A stretch of DNA of 64,000 nt from Tritrichomonas musculus. Its lineage: Eukaryota > Parabasalia > Tritrichomonadida > Tritrichomonadidae. The notes under the pieces are model-generated. The model made no database searches. It was not told the origin of the DNA and saw only the letters and a list, made by a program, of their open reading frames with translations. The translations under genes and the position numbers were made by a program. Shown here piece after piece: positions 27,447 through 36,908 of this stretch (position 1 is its first letter; each line of letters starts with the position of its first letter). The stretch lies in assembly GCA_039105265.1 (NCBI GenBank), contig JAPFFF010000027.1:496001-560000 (forward strand). The letters are read 5' to 3'.

Positions 27447-29165
27447 ATGACATACTTAAACGCTCAAACGAAAAATTTAGGTAATGATGAAGGAGATATT
27501 CTCTCATTCTTTCAAAATAAACTTAGAAATTTAATTCAACGAAATGGTGGCGATAATTCATTTAGTCAAGTTATGGAAGAATTCACAAATAAAGATGCAC
27601 CAATGCCTGTAGGTACCAAAACAAGAATAAAAATAACTCATTCTGGTCATACAATTTCACAAATCGAAAAAGGATTTTCTACGATTCTTTTGGATTATCT
27701 CGTTCAATTATCTGAAGCTATTGATGTTTCCGCAGATACTAATAAGTTATTGCAAATATTTGTTGGTTTCAAAAATGCCGTTGAATTTTATGAAGACTGT
27801 AGATTTTGGATTGATGGAAAACTTTTAGATACATACAGACAAGATGAACTTCAGCGTGAATCATTCGCTTATAATTCAATTAAACCACGTGATGCTAAAG
27901 CAACTTCAAAATTCTCTCACTCAACATGGGAAAATGTATCTCAATTTTCACCTTCAATTTGCGGATGGTATATTCCACTTGCAGACGTTGCCGATGGTAA
28001 ACCACACAAAATAACTATAGAATTAACAATACCATTTACTGATCAGCTCGCACTTCAAGCATGGCAACTTTACCCTAACGATATTTGTGGAGAAATTGAA
28101 GCAGAAGTTAAGACATCATTACGTGCCATGGTTTGGGCTCAAGTTAATCCTAATGTTGTTAAAGAAACATTTCAATTTCTCGATGATAAAGCCATTGATG
28201 AAGAAATGCCTGCTGTCGTTCCAATTACTCGTAAATTCACACAAGTAGGAAAGCCAGCAAATATTGTCGTTCAATATAAAGCTGGTGAAGCTCCAAATGA
28301 AAACGAAGAACCTGATCCAAATATATTAAAAGTTAAAGTATCAAAAGATAAAGTAGTAAATGATAAATTGACTATAACAGCAGCAAATGGAATTGATATG
28401 AAAGTTGGTAAAATAACATTAAATGTTTTAGGTGGTACTATTCAATTAGGTCGATCAAATCTTTCAGGATTTGGTCTCAAACCTGGTGTATATCAAGGTC
28501 TTATTCGTGAATTACAAACTGCATTATTAGTTCCATCACAAGAATTAACACGTGAAATATTTGAAGGTACTGCTAAAGTTAATGGTTTAGAAATTTCAAA
28601 ATCAATTCCTCTCAGAAATGCAACAAATATAACCATGATGTTCCCTAAGAGTCCATTAGATATTACATGCTTTGATAATATCATGTATCAAAACGTTCAA
28701 TTAGTCGTTAATAAAAGAACTTATCCAGATACTGAATTTTCAAACACTTGCTCTGCTCGTTTCTATCAACATCAATTAATAGCTAATGAATTAGATGGAG
28801 CACTTGAAGCTACACAAGAATTTGAGGATTCATTCACTCAACCATTAAATGATCCAGTAACTGGTAAACGTTACTCAAACTGCAGAAGTGATGGAACAAG
28901 TTTTGGTATTAACTTCCAACTTGAACGTTCAAACGCTGGTTATGTATTTGATGGAATCGATACTGGCTCTAATTCTGTTACAGTTACATTCCGTGGTCAA
29001 CCAATGTATAGAGGAATTGATGATACATATTTCATTCCTGATCCAGAATATCCAGATCAACACCCACCTGCGCCTGAAGCTTGGATATGTAGCGATACAT
29101 ACTTTGCTTGGTCAACAAAAGGTGTTGAATATTTCCCTAAAGGTGTTCCAGTTGGTTATGAATAA
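27447..29165 (+). CDS. candidate Polinton major capsid protein
   Basis: 572 residues with a beta-rich look throughout and no hydrophobic anchor. Length, central position next to a pVI-like gene, and position downstream of the packaging ATPase match the double jelly-roll major capsid protein of Polintons. Segments such as GWYIPLADVADGKPHKITIE and ITMMFPKSPLDITCFDN have the strand/loop rhythm expected of it. The assignment rests on context and size; a structure prediction showing two stacked jelly-rolls would settle it. It ends about 100 bases before the next gene on the same strand. Confidence 0.6.
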   Translation: MTYLNAQTKNLGNDEGDILSFFQNKLRNLIQRNGGDNSFSQVMEEFTNKDAPMPVGTKTRIKITHSGHTISQIEKGFSTILLDYLVQLSEAIDVSADTNKLLQIFVGFKNAVEFYEDCRFWIDGKLLDTYRQDELQRESFAYNSIKPRDAKATSKFSHSTWENVSQFSPSICGWYIPLADVADGKPHKITIELTIPFTDQLALQAWQLYPNDICGEIEAEVKTSLRAMVWAQVNPNVVKETFQFLDDKAIDEEMPAVVPITRKFTQVGKPANIVVQYKAGEAPNENEEPDPNILKVKVSKDKVVNDKLTITAANGIDMKVGKITLNVLGGTIQLGRSNLSGFGLKPGVYQGLIRELQTALLVPSQELTREIFEGTAKVNGLEISKSIPLRNATNITMMFPKSPLDITCFDNIMYQNVQLVVNKRTYPDTEFSNTCSARFYQHQLIANELDGALEATQEFEDSFTQPLNDPVTGKRYSNCRSDGTSFGINFQLERSNAGYVFDGIDTGSNSVTVTFRGQPMYRGIDDTYFIPDPEYPDQHPPAPEAWICSDTYFAWSTKGVEYFPKGVPVGYE

Positions 29166-29262
29166 ATCTAATAATTAATTTAATTATTTTTCATTTCAAA
29201 CGTTTTCAAAAATTTTTAAATCTATTTAAAATTTATTTTTCAAATTTTTTATTTCTATATAA

Positions 29263-29760
29263 ATGAGTGAATACATCAACATTAATAAGTTATTTGAAAA
29301 ACTTCCTGAATCAGAACTTAAAGCTGTTCAAGTATATTTTGATGACTTCATAACTGATAAATTCTATAAATACAAAATGAACGTAAAGATATTATTTCTT
29401 TCATTAGTTTATAAAAATAATACCCAAAATGTCATGACATATAAAGAATTTAGAGAGTTATTCCCTGAGTGTGAATGGTTAACTATTCCTAGACGTTCAT
29501 GGGCTCTGCCCGGGGTGCGAAGCACCTTCGGTGCCTTAACGTCAGGATCACAAATACGATTAATGAAAGTTTATATTAAAGCTGATAGAATAAATTATAA
29601 AACATCATTTTATCATGAATGTGTAGTAAAAGAATGTGAAAATCAAAATAAACTTAATGAATTCATTAAAAATAGGTCTGAGGCTAAAGTTGAAATCGTC
29701 AACGAATTAGCTAGTAAATGTAACATAAACGAAGATGAAATAGACCCAGACTTGTTTTAA
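29263..29760 (+). CDS. Polinton protein of 165 residues, unknown
   Basis: No known domain. Tyr/Lys-rich N-terminal half (VYFDDFITDKFYKYKMNVK), acidic C-terminus (NEDEIDPDLF). In the middle, bases 29500-29546 form a GC-rich, self-complementary island (GGTGC-GAA-GCACC-TTC-GGTGC) read in frame as PGVRSTFGALTSG, quite unlike the rest of the gene and suggestive of a small palindromic insertion that kept the frame. Confidence 0.55.
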   Translation: MSEYININKLFEKLPESELKAVQVYFDDFITDKFYKYKMNVKILFLSLVYKNNTQNVMTYKEFRELFPECEWLTIPRRSWALPGVRSTFGALTSGSQIRLMKVYIKADRINYKTSFYHECVVKECENQNKLNEFIKNRSEAKVEIVNELASKCNINEDEIDPDLF

Positions 29761-29792
29761 ATTCATAAATTTTTATTTTTATCAAATCATAA

Positions 29793-30134
29793 ATGACTAA
29801 AACAACCAAAACTTACTTTATCACTCGTGACTATGAAAATAAATTTCCTCCTGAGTTCGTTAATTCTCGTAATGATAGATATATTTCATTTCAATATTGC
29901 CGTGCTACATGTGATGGATATTTAGACGGTGAAACCGAACTTCACGCGTCATTTGTCCCACGTGATGAATACTGTGATTCTCTCGTTTGGTATGCTAATT
30001 TAACGCCTCCAGATGACAACAGAAAATATAAATATACATTAAACCATGATAGATTTAAAGTATGGTTCACTGATGCAAAAGGTAATGAAATAATACCTGA
30101 TAACTTCACCCTTTTCCTTAAATTTGAATATTAA
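29793..30134 (+). CDS. Polinton protein of 113 residues, unknown
   Basis: A small soluble protein, rich in aromatic and charged residues (YFITRDYENKFPPEFVNSRN; WYANLTPPDDNRKYKY). Its predicted alternation of short strands would fit a beta-sandwich accessory virion protein, but nothing identifies it. It lies 32 bases after the preceding gene and 32 before the fibre-like gene, all on the same strand. Confidence 0.5.
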   Translation: MTKTTKTYFITRDYENKFPPEFVNSRNDRYISFQYCRATCDGYLDGETELHASFVPRDEYCDSLVWYANLTPPDDNRKYKYTLNHDRFKVWFTDAKGNEIIPDNFTLFLKFEY

Positions 30135-30166
30135 ATATTTTATTTTTATAATTAATAAATCAATAA

Positions 30167-33100
30167 ATGACTGCAATTATTACAAAACAAAATGCAAAAG
30201 ATGGAGCATTCACTGGTGGTGGAGGTGGTATGCCCGATAAAGACTCAGAATTTAAAAACATTCATGTTCACAATGATGCAACAGTCGATGGAGACATAAT
30301 AATGTCTTCAACAGATCCTCAAAGTTTAACATTAAGGCTTGCTGACATTGACGCATCAGTTTCTTCATACAATCAACAAACCATGAAATTTACGGATGAA
30401 TTAAACAATCATGAATCAAGAATTACAACATTAGAAGAAAAACATGATGGTGATGATGGTGACTTTTCATTTGAAGATGGTATATATGATTTCATCATTA
30501 CTTCAGATAAATTAACGGAAAATTTAGATCAACCAGATTTAAACACATTATCAATCAAAACTGAATTTGGTGAATATATCGGTGATGTATTCGAAATAGA
30601 ATTACCTGCATATATGAAATTACCAAAAGCAATTATAACTAAAACTTCTAAAGAAAACATGTTTAAAAATCCTATTGTTAACATTTCAAATGGAAATTAT
30701 GAGTTGGTTTATCAAGAAGATGACGTTGGAGCAAAAATATATATGTCAAATAAAAAAGGTGATACACCATTAAATTTATATACATCTGGATTTATGAAAA
30801 TCAATTATATTGCAAATCAAAAAACAAATGTTAGTTGTGACAAAGCTAATGATTCAAATAAATTAATAAATCTTAAGTGTAATACAATAGATGCGGACAA
30901 TTGCTTTAAATTATATCGTTCACCATTGCCTGATTTCTATGAAATGAAAGCTTACGGTGTAATAGATGATAAAACAAATCCTTTATATTATGCTGATTGG
31001 GGATATATTCCAGGTAGTCCTGAATTTGAAGCATTAATTGAAGGTCAAACTTTTGAATTTCATGATGAAGCATTCGGTACTGATTACAAAATGACTAAAC
31101 AAGGTAATGAATGGGTAGGTACTAATTACAGTTTCAATATACCCCTGAAATTAACACGTAAAAATCCTGGTTCTCATGAAGTAGCCTTTATATGTATTGC
31201 TAAAAATGAAGCTAATAAAAAAGTATTACACACTTTCGCTGGTTATAATAATCAAGGAAACCCATTTGAGTTATTAGTTAATAAAGGAATGTTAGCACCT
31301 AAAGATAACTGTAAAATTCAAACATTTAAAGAAGATAATGACGCATGGAGGGTTTACATTTATCCCGTCAAAGATTTTGCTAATTGTACATATTCAGCAA
31401 CTTTGAACATTAATAATAAAACTTATGACTTCATTGTTGACTTCGAATATAAATCATCAGGATTAAATAATTATAAACTTCAATCCGACAATTATTTTGA
31501 ATTACTTGAATACCATTATACTTCACCATTACAAGTCGGTAATCCTCCATATGGTTTAATATTATATATGCCTAAAGATGATGAATTAATTTATACTATT
31601 GCTGATGTAAGTTATGAAAAAGGAATGAATACATTTGAGTTCTTAGCTAATACTGGATATTATACTGTCTCACCACGACCTGAAGCATGCACAACATTAT
31701 ATACAAACTTTAACATTCAAACTTCAGGTGTAGTCATAGGTGAGAACATTGAATCCCACGTTTTCGTTTTAAATTCATTAGGTAACACTGTGGATATTGC
31801 GGTTAATCAAATATCAGCACTTCAAAATTATTGTGCAAAGTTAGAGAAAGAAATTAATGATATGAAAAATAAAACAAATTGGTTTGATATAGTTATGGAT
31901 GTCGTACAAATTAGTAACTTTTGTTTTAACTTTGGCGGATTAATGAAAGTTGGTGCTGAAGGTATATTTGGTGCATTAAAATTAGCGTTTAGTAAAAATG
32001 CTGGATCAACTGTTAAAGAAGTTGCATATGTTGATGAAATAATTGATGATGGATTAGTATTAGCACCTCATGAAGTAGTTGAAGAAAAACCATATGTTGA
32101 AACAGAAATTATAATTCCAGATGAAAGATTATGCTTTAAATATTACTGTGAACATATTGAAACTAATTATAAAATTGATGTTTCATTTATGGTTGATGAT
32201 ATTGGCGAGATGTACCGATTTTACGAATATGAGTATAAGGAAAATGGAAGTATTGAATGTTTGAACTCAGATGTTACAGATATTTCAGCTATTAATTGCG
32301 AATTAGTTTATGAATTCCCATATCTTTTAATTTATGGAACAATTCAACCATCATTTGTTAAACTCAAATACACCCCAGCAGCTAAAAACGATAAAGAATT
32401 ATTATTAGGTGAAACATTAACTAATAACCAATTATTAACAGCATCAGCAACTAAAAAATTGATTGAAAACCATAAAGTTCAATTAAATGAATCATTCACG
32501 AATAAATTAAGTGAAACATTAAATAATTATGCAACTGTTCGATATGTTCAAGATAATTATCCGTCATACACATATTTAAACACAAACTTTAAAAATAACA
32601 ATCAATTAACAAATATATTAAATGCTTATGCATTAAAAACAGATATGACCCGTGCTATTGAGCAAGTGAAAAGTGAAATTCCAGAAATTATTGAGGGGCA
32701 AACAACTATTCAATTCAAAATTGAAAATAATACAATTCCTGATTTGGATTACGACACATATCATGAAATGATTGAGCAATATGGGCTGGATATTGTCTCA
32801 TCAAACAATTTTTATACGGGTCATTATGTTCACGTAGATTATTCGTACAATGACGATCAACCCTCTCAGATAATGCGCATGGAAGGAAGTGGTTCTAGTC
32901 TTTGGTTTCTGTATGACTGCCATGAATTAATAAATCCAGGAACTGGTGAAACACCGGAAATTTTATCATGTTCAATAACTAAAAATATCGAACCAACAGA
33001 CAAAAACGCTTATTCTTCAAGATATGTGTCGAATACTTTTGCTTTGAAAACGGATATCCCTGAGATACCCACAGATTTTGTTAATGAATCTGCATTGGCA

Positions 33101-34015
33101 ACAGCTTTGGAACCGTACGCGAAGCTTGCGAACTTCAGTGAGTATGCTAAAACCCAGGACTTGCCAGATATGACCCAATATGAAACAAAAACAACAGCAG
33201 AAGGTAAATATGCATTGAAAGCAGATATATCAAAAGAGTATTTCACTGATAGTAGTGGAGAGGTTTATATCAAAGACCCAAACAACATTCTGACATTGGG
33301 TGGAGCAAATCAGACATGTAGTGATGCACCTCTCATGGTCATGAAACCAAATCATTCTCGAAATGCAAGAATATTGAGCATTGGCAATCAACTTGATAGT
33401 TCGAAGGAAAGATGGTTAGATTTTGATATTAATGTAAAAAGTGATGAAGCGACCATCAAATACAATGAAATAACAGCATTGAAAATTACTCAATCAAAAG
33501 TTTGTATTATGAATGCATATGATATGGACGGCAATGCCTATGCTAAAATCAATTCCAACACAACTATTACTCATTACTGTCCAATTGAGGAATCAATGAA
33601 TTCAATAAATGATTTTGTAATTGGTGCACCAGTATATATGACAGGTAAGGTTTACAAACAAGTTAAGAATGAAAGGCTTTGCCCAGGACAGAGTCCATGG
33701 ATACCATCAACTGAAACAGACACTACAGATTGTATTTGTTCAGTAAAGACTAATGGCAGATGGAATGAGTATGTTGGAATTTGTGTTAAGATTGATGAAG
33801 TTAATAAATGTGTGACATTTGCTTCAGGTGGTGATTATTTAGTTAAAGTTACAGATACATCATGTTATGGAGTTGGTGATGAAGTATTCATTGATGAAGG
33901 TGAATTGAAAACATTAACTGGTCAAACAGCAATTACATCAAAAATACACCGAACAACGGTGGGGGTGATTACTGCAAAAATAAATGATACAATGTTATCT
34001 GTATTTAAGACTTAA
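30167..34015 (+). CDS. fibre-like giant Polinton protein
   Basis: 1282 residues. It opens with a Gly run (FTGGGGGMPDKD), then a coiled coil (LNNHESRITTLEEKH), several beta-rich segments, a second coiled coil near residue 560 (LQNYCAKLEKEINDMKN) and a hydrophobic stretch. The C-terminal third repeats a tail-fibre-like unit: NAYALKTDM, NTFALKTDIP, GKYALKADI, each followed by spaced D/E/Y residues. It ends in a compact beta domain with Cys and Gly (LCPGQSPW, FASGGDYLVKV). Such repeats are typical of trimeric phage and adenovirus-type fibres that bind receptors. Length is unusual for Polinton proteins. Its last four bases overlap the next, convergent gene. Confidence 0.65.
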   Translation: MTAIITKQNAKDGAFTGGGGGMPDKDSEFKNIHVHNDATVDGDIIMSSTDPQSLTLRLADIDASVSSYNQQTMKFTDELNNHESRITTLEEKHDGDDGDFSFEDGIYDFIITSDKLTENLDQPDLNTLSIKTEFGEYIGDVFEIELPAYMKLPKAIITKTSKENMFKNPIVNISNGNYELVYQEDDVGAKIYMSNKKGDTPLNLYTSGFMKINYIANQKTNVSCDKANDSNKLINLKCNTIDADNCFKLYRSPLPDFYEMKAYGVIDDKTNPLYYADWGYIPGSPEFEALIEGQTFEFHDEAFGTDYKMTKQGNEWVGTNYSFNIPLKLTRKNPGSHEVAFICIAKNEANKKVLHTFAGYNNQGNPFELLVNKGMLAPKDNCKIQTFKEDNDAWRVYIYPVKDFANCTYSATLNINNKTYDFIVDFEYKSSGLNNYKLQSDNYFELLEYHYTSPLQVGNPPYGLILYMPKDDELIYTIADVSYEKGMNTFEFLANTGYYTVSPRPEACTTLYTNFNIQTSGVVIGENIESHVFVLNSLGNTVDIAVNQISALQNYCAKLEKEINDMKNKTNWFDIVMDVVQISNFCFNFGGLMKVGAEGIFGALKLAFSKNAGSTVKEVAYVDEIIDDGLVLAPHEVVEEKPYVETEIIIPDERLCFKYYCEHIETNYKIDVSFMVDDIGEMYRFYEYEYKENGSIECLNSDVTDISAINCELVYEFPYLLIYGTIQPSFVKLKYTPAAKNDKELLLGETLTNNQLLTASATKKLIENHKVQLNESFTNKLSETLNNYATVRYVQDNYPSYTYLNTNFKNNNQLTNILNAYALKTDMTRAIEQVKSEIPEIIEGQTTIQFKIENNTIPDLDYDTYHEMIEQYGLDIVSSNNFYTGHYVHVDYSYNDDQPSQIMRMEGSGSSLWFLYDCHELINPGTGETPEILSCSITKNIEPTDKNAYSSRYVSNTFALKTDIPEIPTDFVNESALATALEPYAKLANFSEYAKTQDLPDMTQYETKTTAEGKYALKADISKEYFTDSSGEVYIKDPNNILTLGGANQTCSDAPLMVMKPNHSRNARILSIGNQLDSSKERWLDFDINVKSDEATIKYNEITALKITQSKVCIMNAYDMDGNAYAKINSNTTITHYCPIEESMNSINDFVIGAPVYMTGKVYKQVKNERLCPGQSPWIPSTETDTTDCICSVKTNGRWNEYVGICVKIDEVNKCVTFASGGDYLVKVTDTSCYGVGDEVFIDEGELKTLTGQTAITSKIHRTTVGVITAKINDTMLSVFKT

Positions 34016-34656
34016 TAGGTCATCTTTAACGAAATACCATATTTAACAAATTCACTATAAATGTTATTGTAATCATATTTAAGCTCACTAGTTTTGCCAT
34101 CTTTAGTAACCAATATTTTTGAAACATAAATGATTTTGTTTGATTTTGCAGTGCATCCAGAACATCCAATATCCTCATTAAGTACTAAATCAACTTTCTC
34201 ACAATCAGTTAATAACTTTATCATATTCATTAATAACTTACTTTCACAAACAACGTAAGCATTTATTTTTAACGGGTTTGATTCATACATTTCAACTAAC
34301 ATTTGTAAAAATTGGTTTTTCTTTTCTAAATCCTCAATTTCATTTCCTAAATCTGCAATACCTCTGTCTCGAGTTAATGGGAAATTGCTGTTTGTTGGAG
34401 GTTGAGATTGATAGTTCAAATCCTCCGTCGTCGGAATATATAAAGTTTGACCAACCGGTGGAATATCCGCAGGTTGGTTCGCTTGAGTAAAATTTACGTT
34501 TGGATTTAATGATGGAACATTTGGATATAACGGAACTGTTTGAGGTCGTGACTTAGTTGATGGTTTAATGTTAATGTTAACATTTGTGTTTTGTTCTTGC
34601 TTAATAGTGTTATCGGTCTCACTACTTAATATTCTTGCTTGTCTTAATGCACACAT
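34012..34656 (-). CDS. Polinton protein of 214 residues with Pro-rich linker and coiled coil
   Basis: The first 90 residues are a Pro/Asn/Gln-rich, disordered-looking region (PLYPNVPSLNPNVNFTQ). A coiled coil (GIADLGNEIEDLEKKNQFLQ) starts near residue 98, and a small C-terminal domain with a Cys pair (EDIGCSGCTAKSNK) ends the protein. Possibly a scaffold or virion cement protein. No family recognised. Confidence 0.5.
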   Translation of the reverse strand: MCALRQARILSSETDNTIKQEQNTNVNINIKPSTKSRPQTVPLYPNVPSLNPNVNFTQANQPADIPPVGQTLYIPTTEDLNYQSQPPTNSNFPLTRDRGIADLGNEIEDLEKKNQFLQMLVEMYESNPLKINAYVVCESKLLMNMIKLLTDCEKVDLVLNEDIGCSGCTAKSNKIIYVSKILVTKDGKTSELKYDYNNIYSEFVKYGISLKMTY

Positions 34657-34733
34657 TTAGTTTTAAATAAAAATATTAAATCATAATTTTTAATTTAATA
34701 TTAAAAAGAATTTTCAATTCGAGAACTTCGTTC

Positions 34734-34961
34734 ATGGCTTTTGGTAGTTGGTTTAAAAAGTTAGCGGGGAAAGTTAAAGAAGCAGCTAAAGATTTTGCTG
34801 ATGGATTTAAATTTGGATGGAATAAAACAAAATCAATAATGGAAAAGTTACCTGTTGTTGGTAATGTTGCAAAAATATTACCTAAATTTGATAATTCAAA
34901 TAATCCAGCAATTAAATATTTCGGTAGTGATGGGTTCTATGTTAAAGATAAAGGTTCTTAA
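34734..34961 (+). CDS. amphipathic virion-type peptide 2 (pVI-like)
   Basis: 75 residues starting MAFGSWFKKLAGKVKEAAKD, a basic amphipathic helix, then a polar tail (KYFGSDGFYVKDKGS). It is clearly a paralogue of the peptide gene at 27014-27334: both open with MAFGSWFK and then a Lys/Gly-rich helix. Its 3' end overlaps the convergent gene by 20 bases. Confidence 0.55.
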   Translation: MAFGSWFKKLAGKVKEAAKDFADGFKFGWNKTKSIMEKLPVVGNVAKILPKFDNSNNPAIKYFGSDGFYVKDKGS

Positions 34962-35172
34962 CAGCTCTATTTAATAATTGTCTTACTTTCATGCATTGAT
35001 CATATTTATTTTGAATTCTTCGACGACTAAGTTTTCCTTTCTCCGTTGTTGGTTCAGGTTGACTTAATACTTTTCTATAATATTGAAGACGTGAATTTAT
35101 GAGTTTCAACGTTGGAGTAGCAAATGTTTTTCTTTCATGTCGTTGTTTAAGAGGTGGTAAGGTTTGAGACAT
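34942..35172 (-). CDS. small basic Polinton protein
   Basis: 76 residues, strongly basic (LPPLKQRHERKTFATP; GKLSRRRIQNKYDQ), possibly nucleic-acid binding. Its upstream DNA (35173-35195, read on the minus strand) has the same TTTTTTATC...ATAAAAATATG leader as the polymerase gene and the 160-residue gene, which supports it being real and expressed with them. Confidence 0.5.
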   Translation of the reverse strand: MSQTLPPLKQRHERKTFATPTLKLINSRLQYYRKVLSQPEPTTEKGKLSRRRIQNKYDQCMKVRQLLNRAVKNLYL

Positions 35173-35276
35173 ATTTTTATTATGTGATAAAAAATTAAAA
35201 AATTAAAAATAAACTAAATAATTATTTTTACATTCATGAAATCATCAAATATCTTTAATTTAATTTATTTTAAAAC

Positions 35277-36908
35277 ATGACCGAAACATTATTTAATAAC
35301 ACAGATGGAATAATTTCATATGTGACAAGTAAGATAGAAAAGTATGAACCGAATAAATTTGAGGAACAAGTTAAATATTATATAAATCATTATTGTGAAA
35401 AATATTTGAAAGTGAAAATTCCAGCTCAACATATAAACAATTTCTATATAATTCATTACTTAACCATTCGTGATATAGTAAAGGATGAAGAACGTAGACG
35501 TGAAGTAGAAATGGAACGTGAACGAATGGCAGATTATGAAGAAGCAGTGAGAATAGCAAGAGAGGATTTAATGAGTAAAGTATATAAAAACCAAAATGAA
35601 ACTAGTGAAAGTGCGGCATATGATTTAAAATCATTTCGACCATTACTCGAAGAAGATAAACGGAGAATATATTTGGAGTATAAGAAAGCATGGGATGAAG
35701 CACACCCAAAGAAAGAAAAGCCCAAGGAGAAATCATTTAAGGAAAGGTTGGATGAATACGTAATTTTACATAATGGAGATAATGAACTTTTAACATTTGA
35801 GGATTTTGAAAAGTTGACAGCAGGATGGAAGAAGAGAGGTAAAAAATCTTTAGAATCATGGTATAAAGAATATCAGGATAAATATTTTCAACAACCAGGG
35901 GCAACAATAGAAATACCAAATGTAGAATTAACGGGATTATTTGGATTTAAAGGTAAAGAAAAAATTAGAGCTTTAAAATTACTTAATCCAGAACTGAAAG
36001 AAGAAAAGGGAAAAATACCTTCATCATTTCCATTAAAAGAAAATATAAAACGTTTTCAATTACATAGAGTTGCAGAAAGAAACACATGGATGATTGATTT
36101 AATGGAAATATATATTAAGAAAAAACAACCTTTAAAATATTTAATTGCAATTAATGTGAACACTAAATATTTATATGCACAAATTTTGAATGTGATGCTT
36201 TCAAAAACAGAATTTAGTAAAGATGAATTAAAAGCGACAATGTCATATTTACGAGCATTACAAAAATTAATTGATAAAGGGATGAAGGTAGAACATTTAA
36301 TCGGCGATGGTGAAGGTGCGTTTAATTCAAAATTGGCGCGTGAATCATTTTATAATTCACGAGGAATTGATTTTAAACCAGTAGCTAGACAACCTAAAGG
36401 TGCTTATCCTGATTTTATGAAATATGAACAGAAGAAAGCAAAGAAAACAGAACCTTTACATTCAAGTTTAGGAATTGTTGATAGAGTAATTAGAACCATT
36501 AGAGATATGGCGTATAATATGAATATTGGTATTATTAATCCTGAAGTAATGGATGAAATCGTAAATCAATACAATAACGCTCCACATAGAGGATTGAGTA
36601 AATGGGCAGGTTTTAGTGTAACACCAAAGATGGTAAATGATGATCCAGAACTTGAAAATTATATTGTGAGGAGAATATTACAAGCTAATTGGGAAATTAA
36701 AAATAATGTTGAATTTAATATTAATGATGGTGTAAATGTTAAAGTTTATAATATGACTGATAACAAATTGAAAAGAAGGTCAGTGATAAGACCAGGAGAG
36801 TTTAAAGTTATTGGTAAAGAAAATGGATTATTTAAAGTTGAAGGAAAACTTAACGGTGTAAGTGGTGAACCTCAATTATTACCAAGATATTTATTAGATC
36901 CTATTTAA
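35277..36908 (+). CDS. Polinton integrase (retroviral type, rve core)
   Basis: 543 residues. A long charged N-terminal region (about 1-260, Lys/Glu-rich) precedes the integrase core. Core acidic motifs are visible at WMIDLMEIY, LIGDGEGAFNS and the helix GIVDRVIRTIRDM, then YNNAPHRGLSKWAGFSVTP, the usual close of the family. A small C-terminal beta domain with VNVKVYNMTDNKLKRRSVIR looks like the SH3- or chromo-type DNA-binding tail. It inserts the element and makes the 5-bp duplication. The gene converges on the polymerase gene, overlapping it by 8 bases. Confidence 0.85.
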   Translation: MTETLFNNTDGIISYVTSKIEKYEPNKFEEQVKYYINHYCEKYLKVKIPAQHINNFYIIHYLTIRDIVKDEERRREVEMERERMADYEEAVRIAREDLMSKVYKNQNETSESAAYDLKSFRPLLEEDKRRIYLEYKKAWDEAHPKKEKPKEKSFKERLDEYVILHNGDNELLTFEDFEKLTAGWKKRGKKSLESWYKEYQDKYFQQPGATIEIPNVELTGLFGFKGKEKIRALKLLNPELKEEKGKIPSSFPLKENIKRFQLHRVAERNTWMIDLMEIYIKKKQPLKYLIAINVNTKYLYAQILNVMLSKTEFSKDELKATMSYLRALQKLIDKGMKVEHLIGDGEGAFNSKLARESFYNSRGIDFKPVARQPKGAYPDFMKYEQKKAKKTEPLHSSLGIVDRVIRTIRDMAYNMNIGIINPEVMDEIVNQYNNAPHRGLSKWAGFSVTPKMVNDDPELENYIVRRILQANWEIKNNVEFNINDGVNVKVYNMTDNKLKRRSVIRPGEFKVIGKENGLFKVEGKLNGVSGEPQLLPRYLLDPI

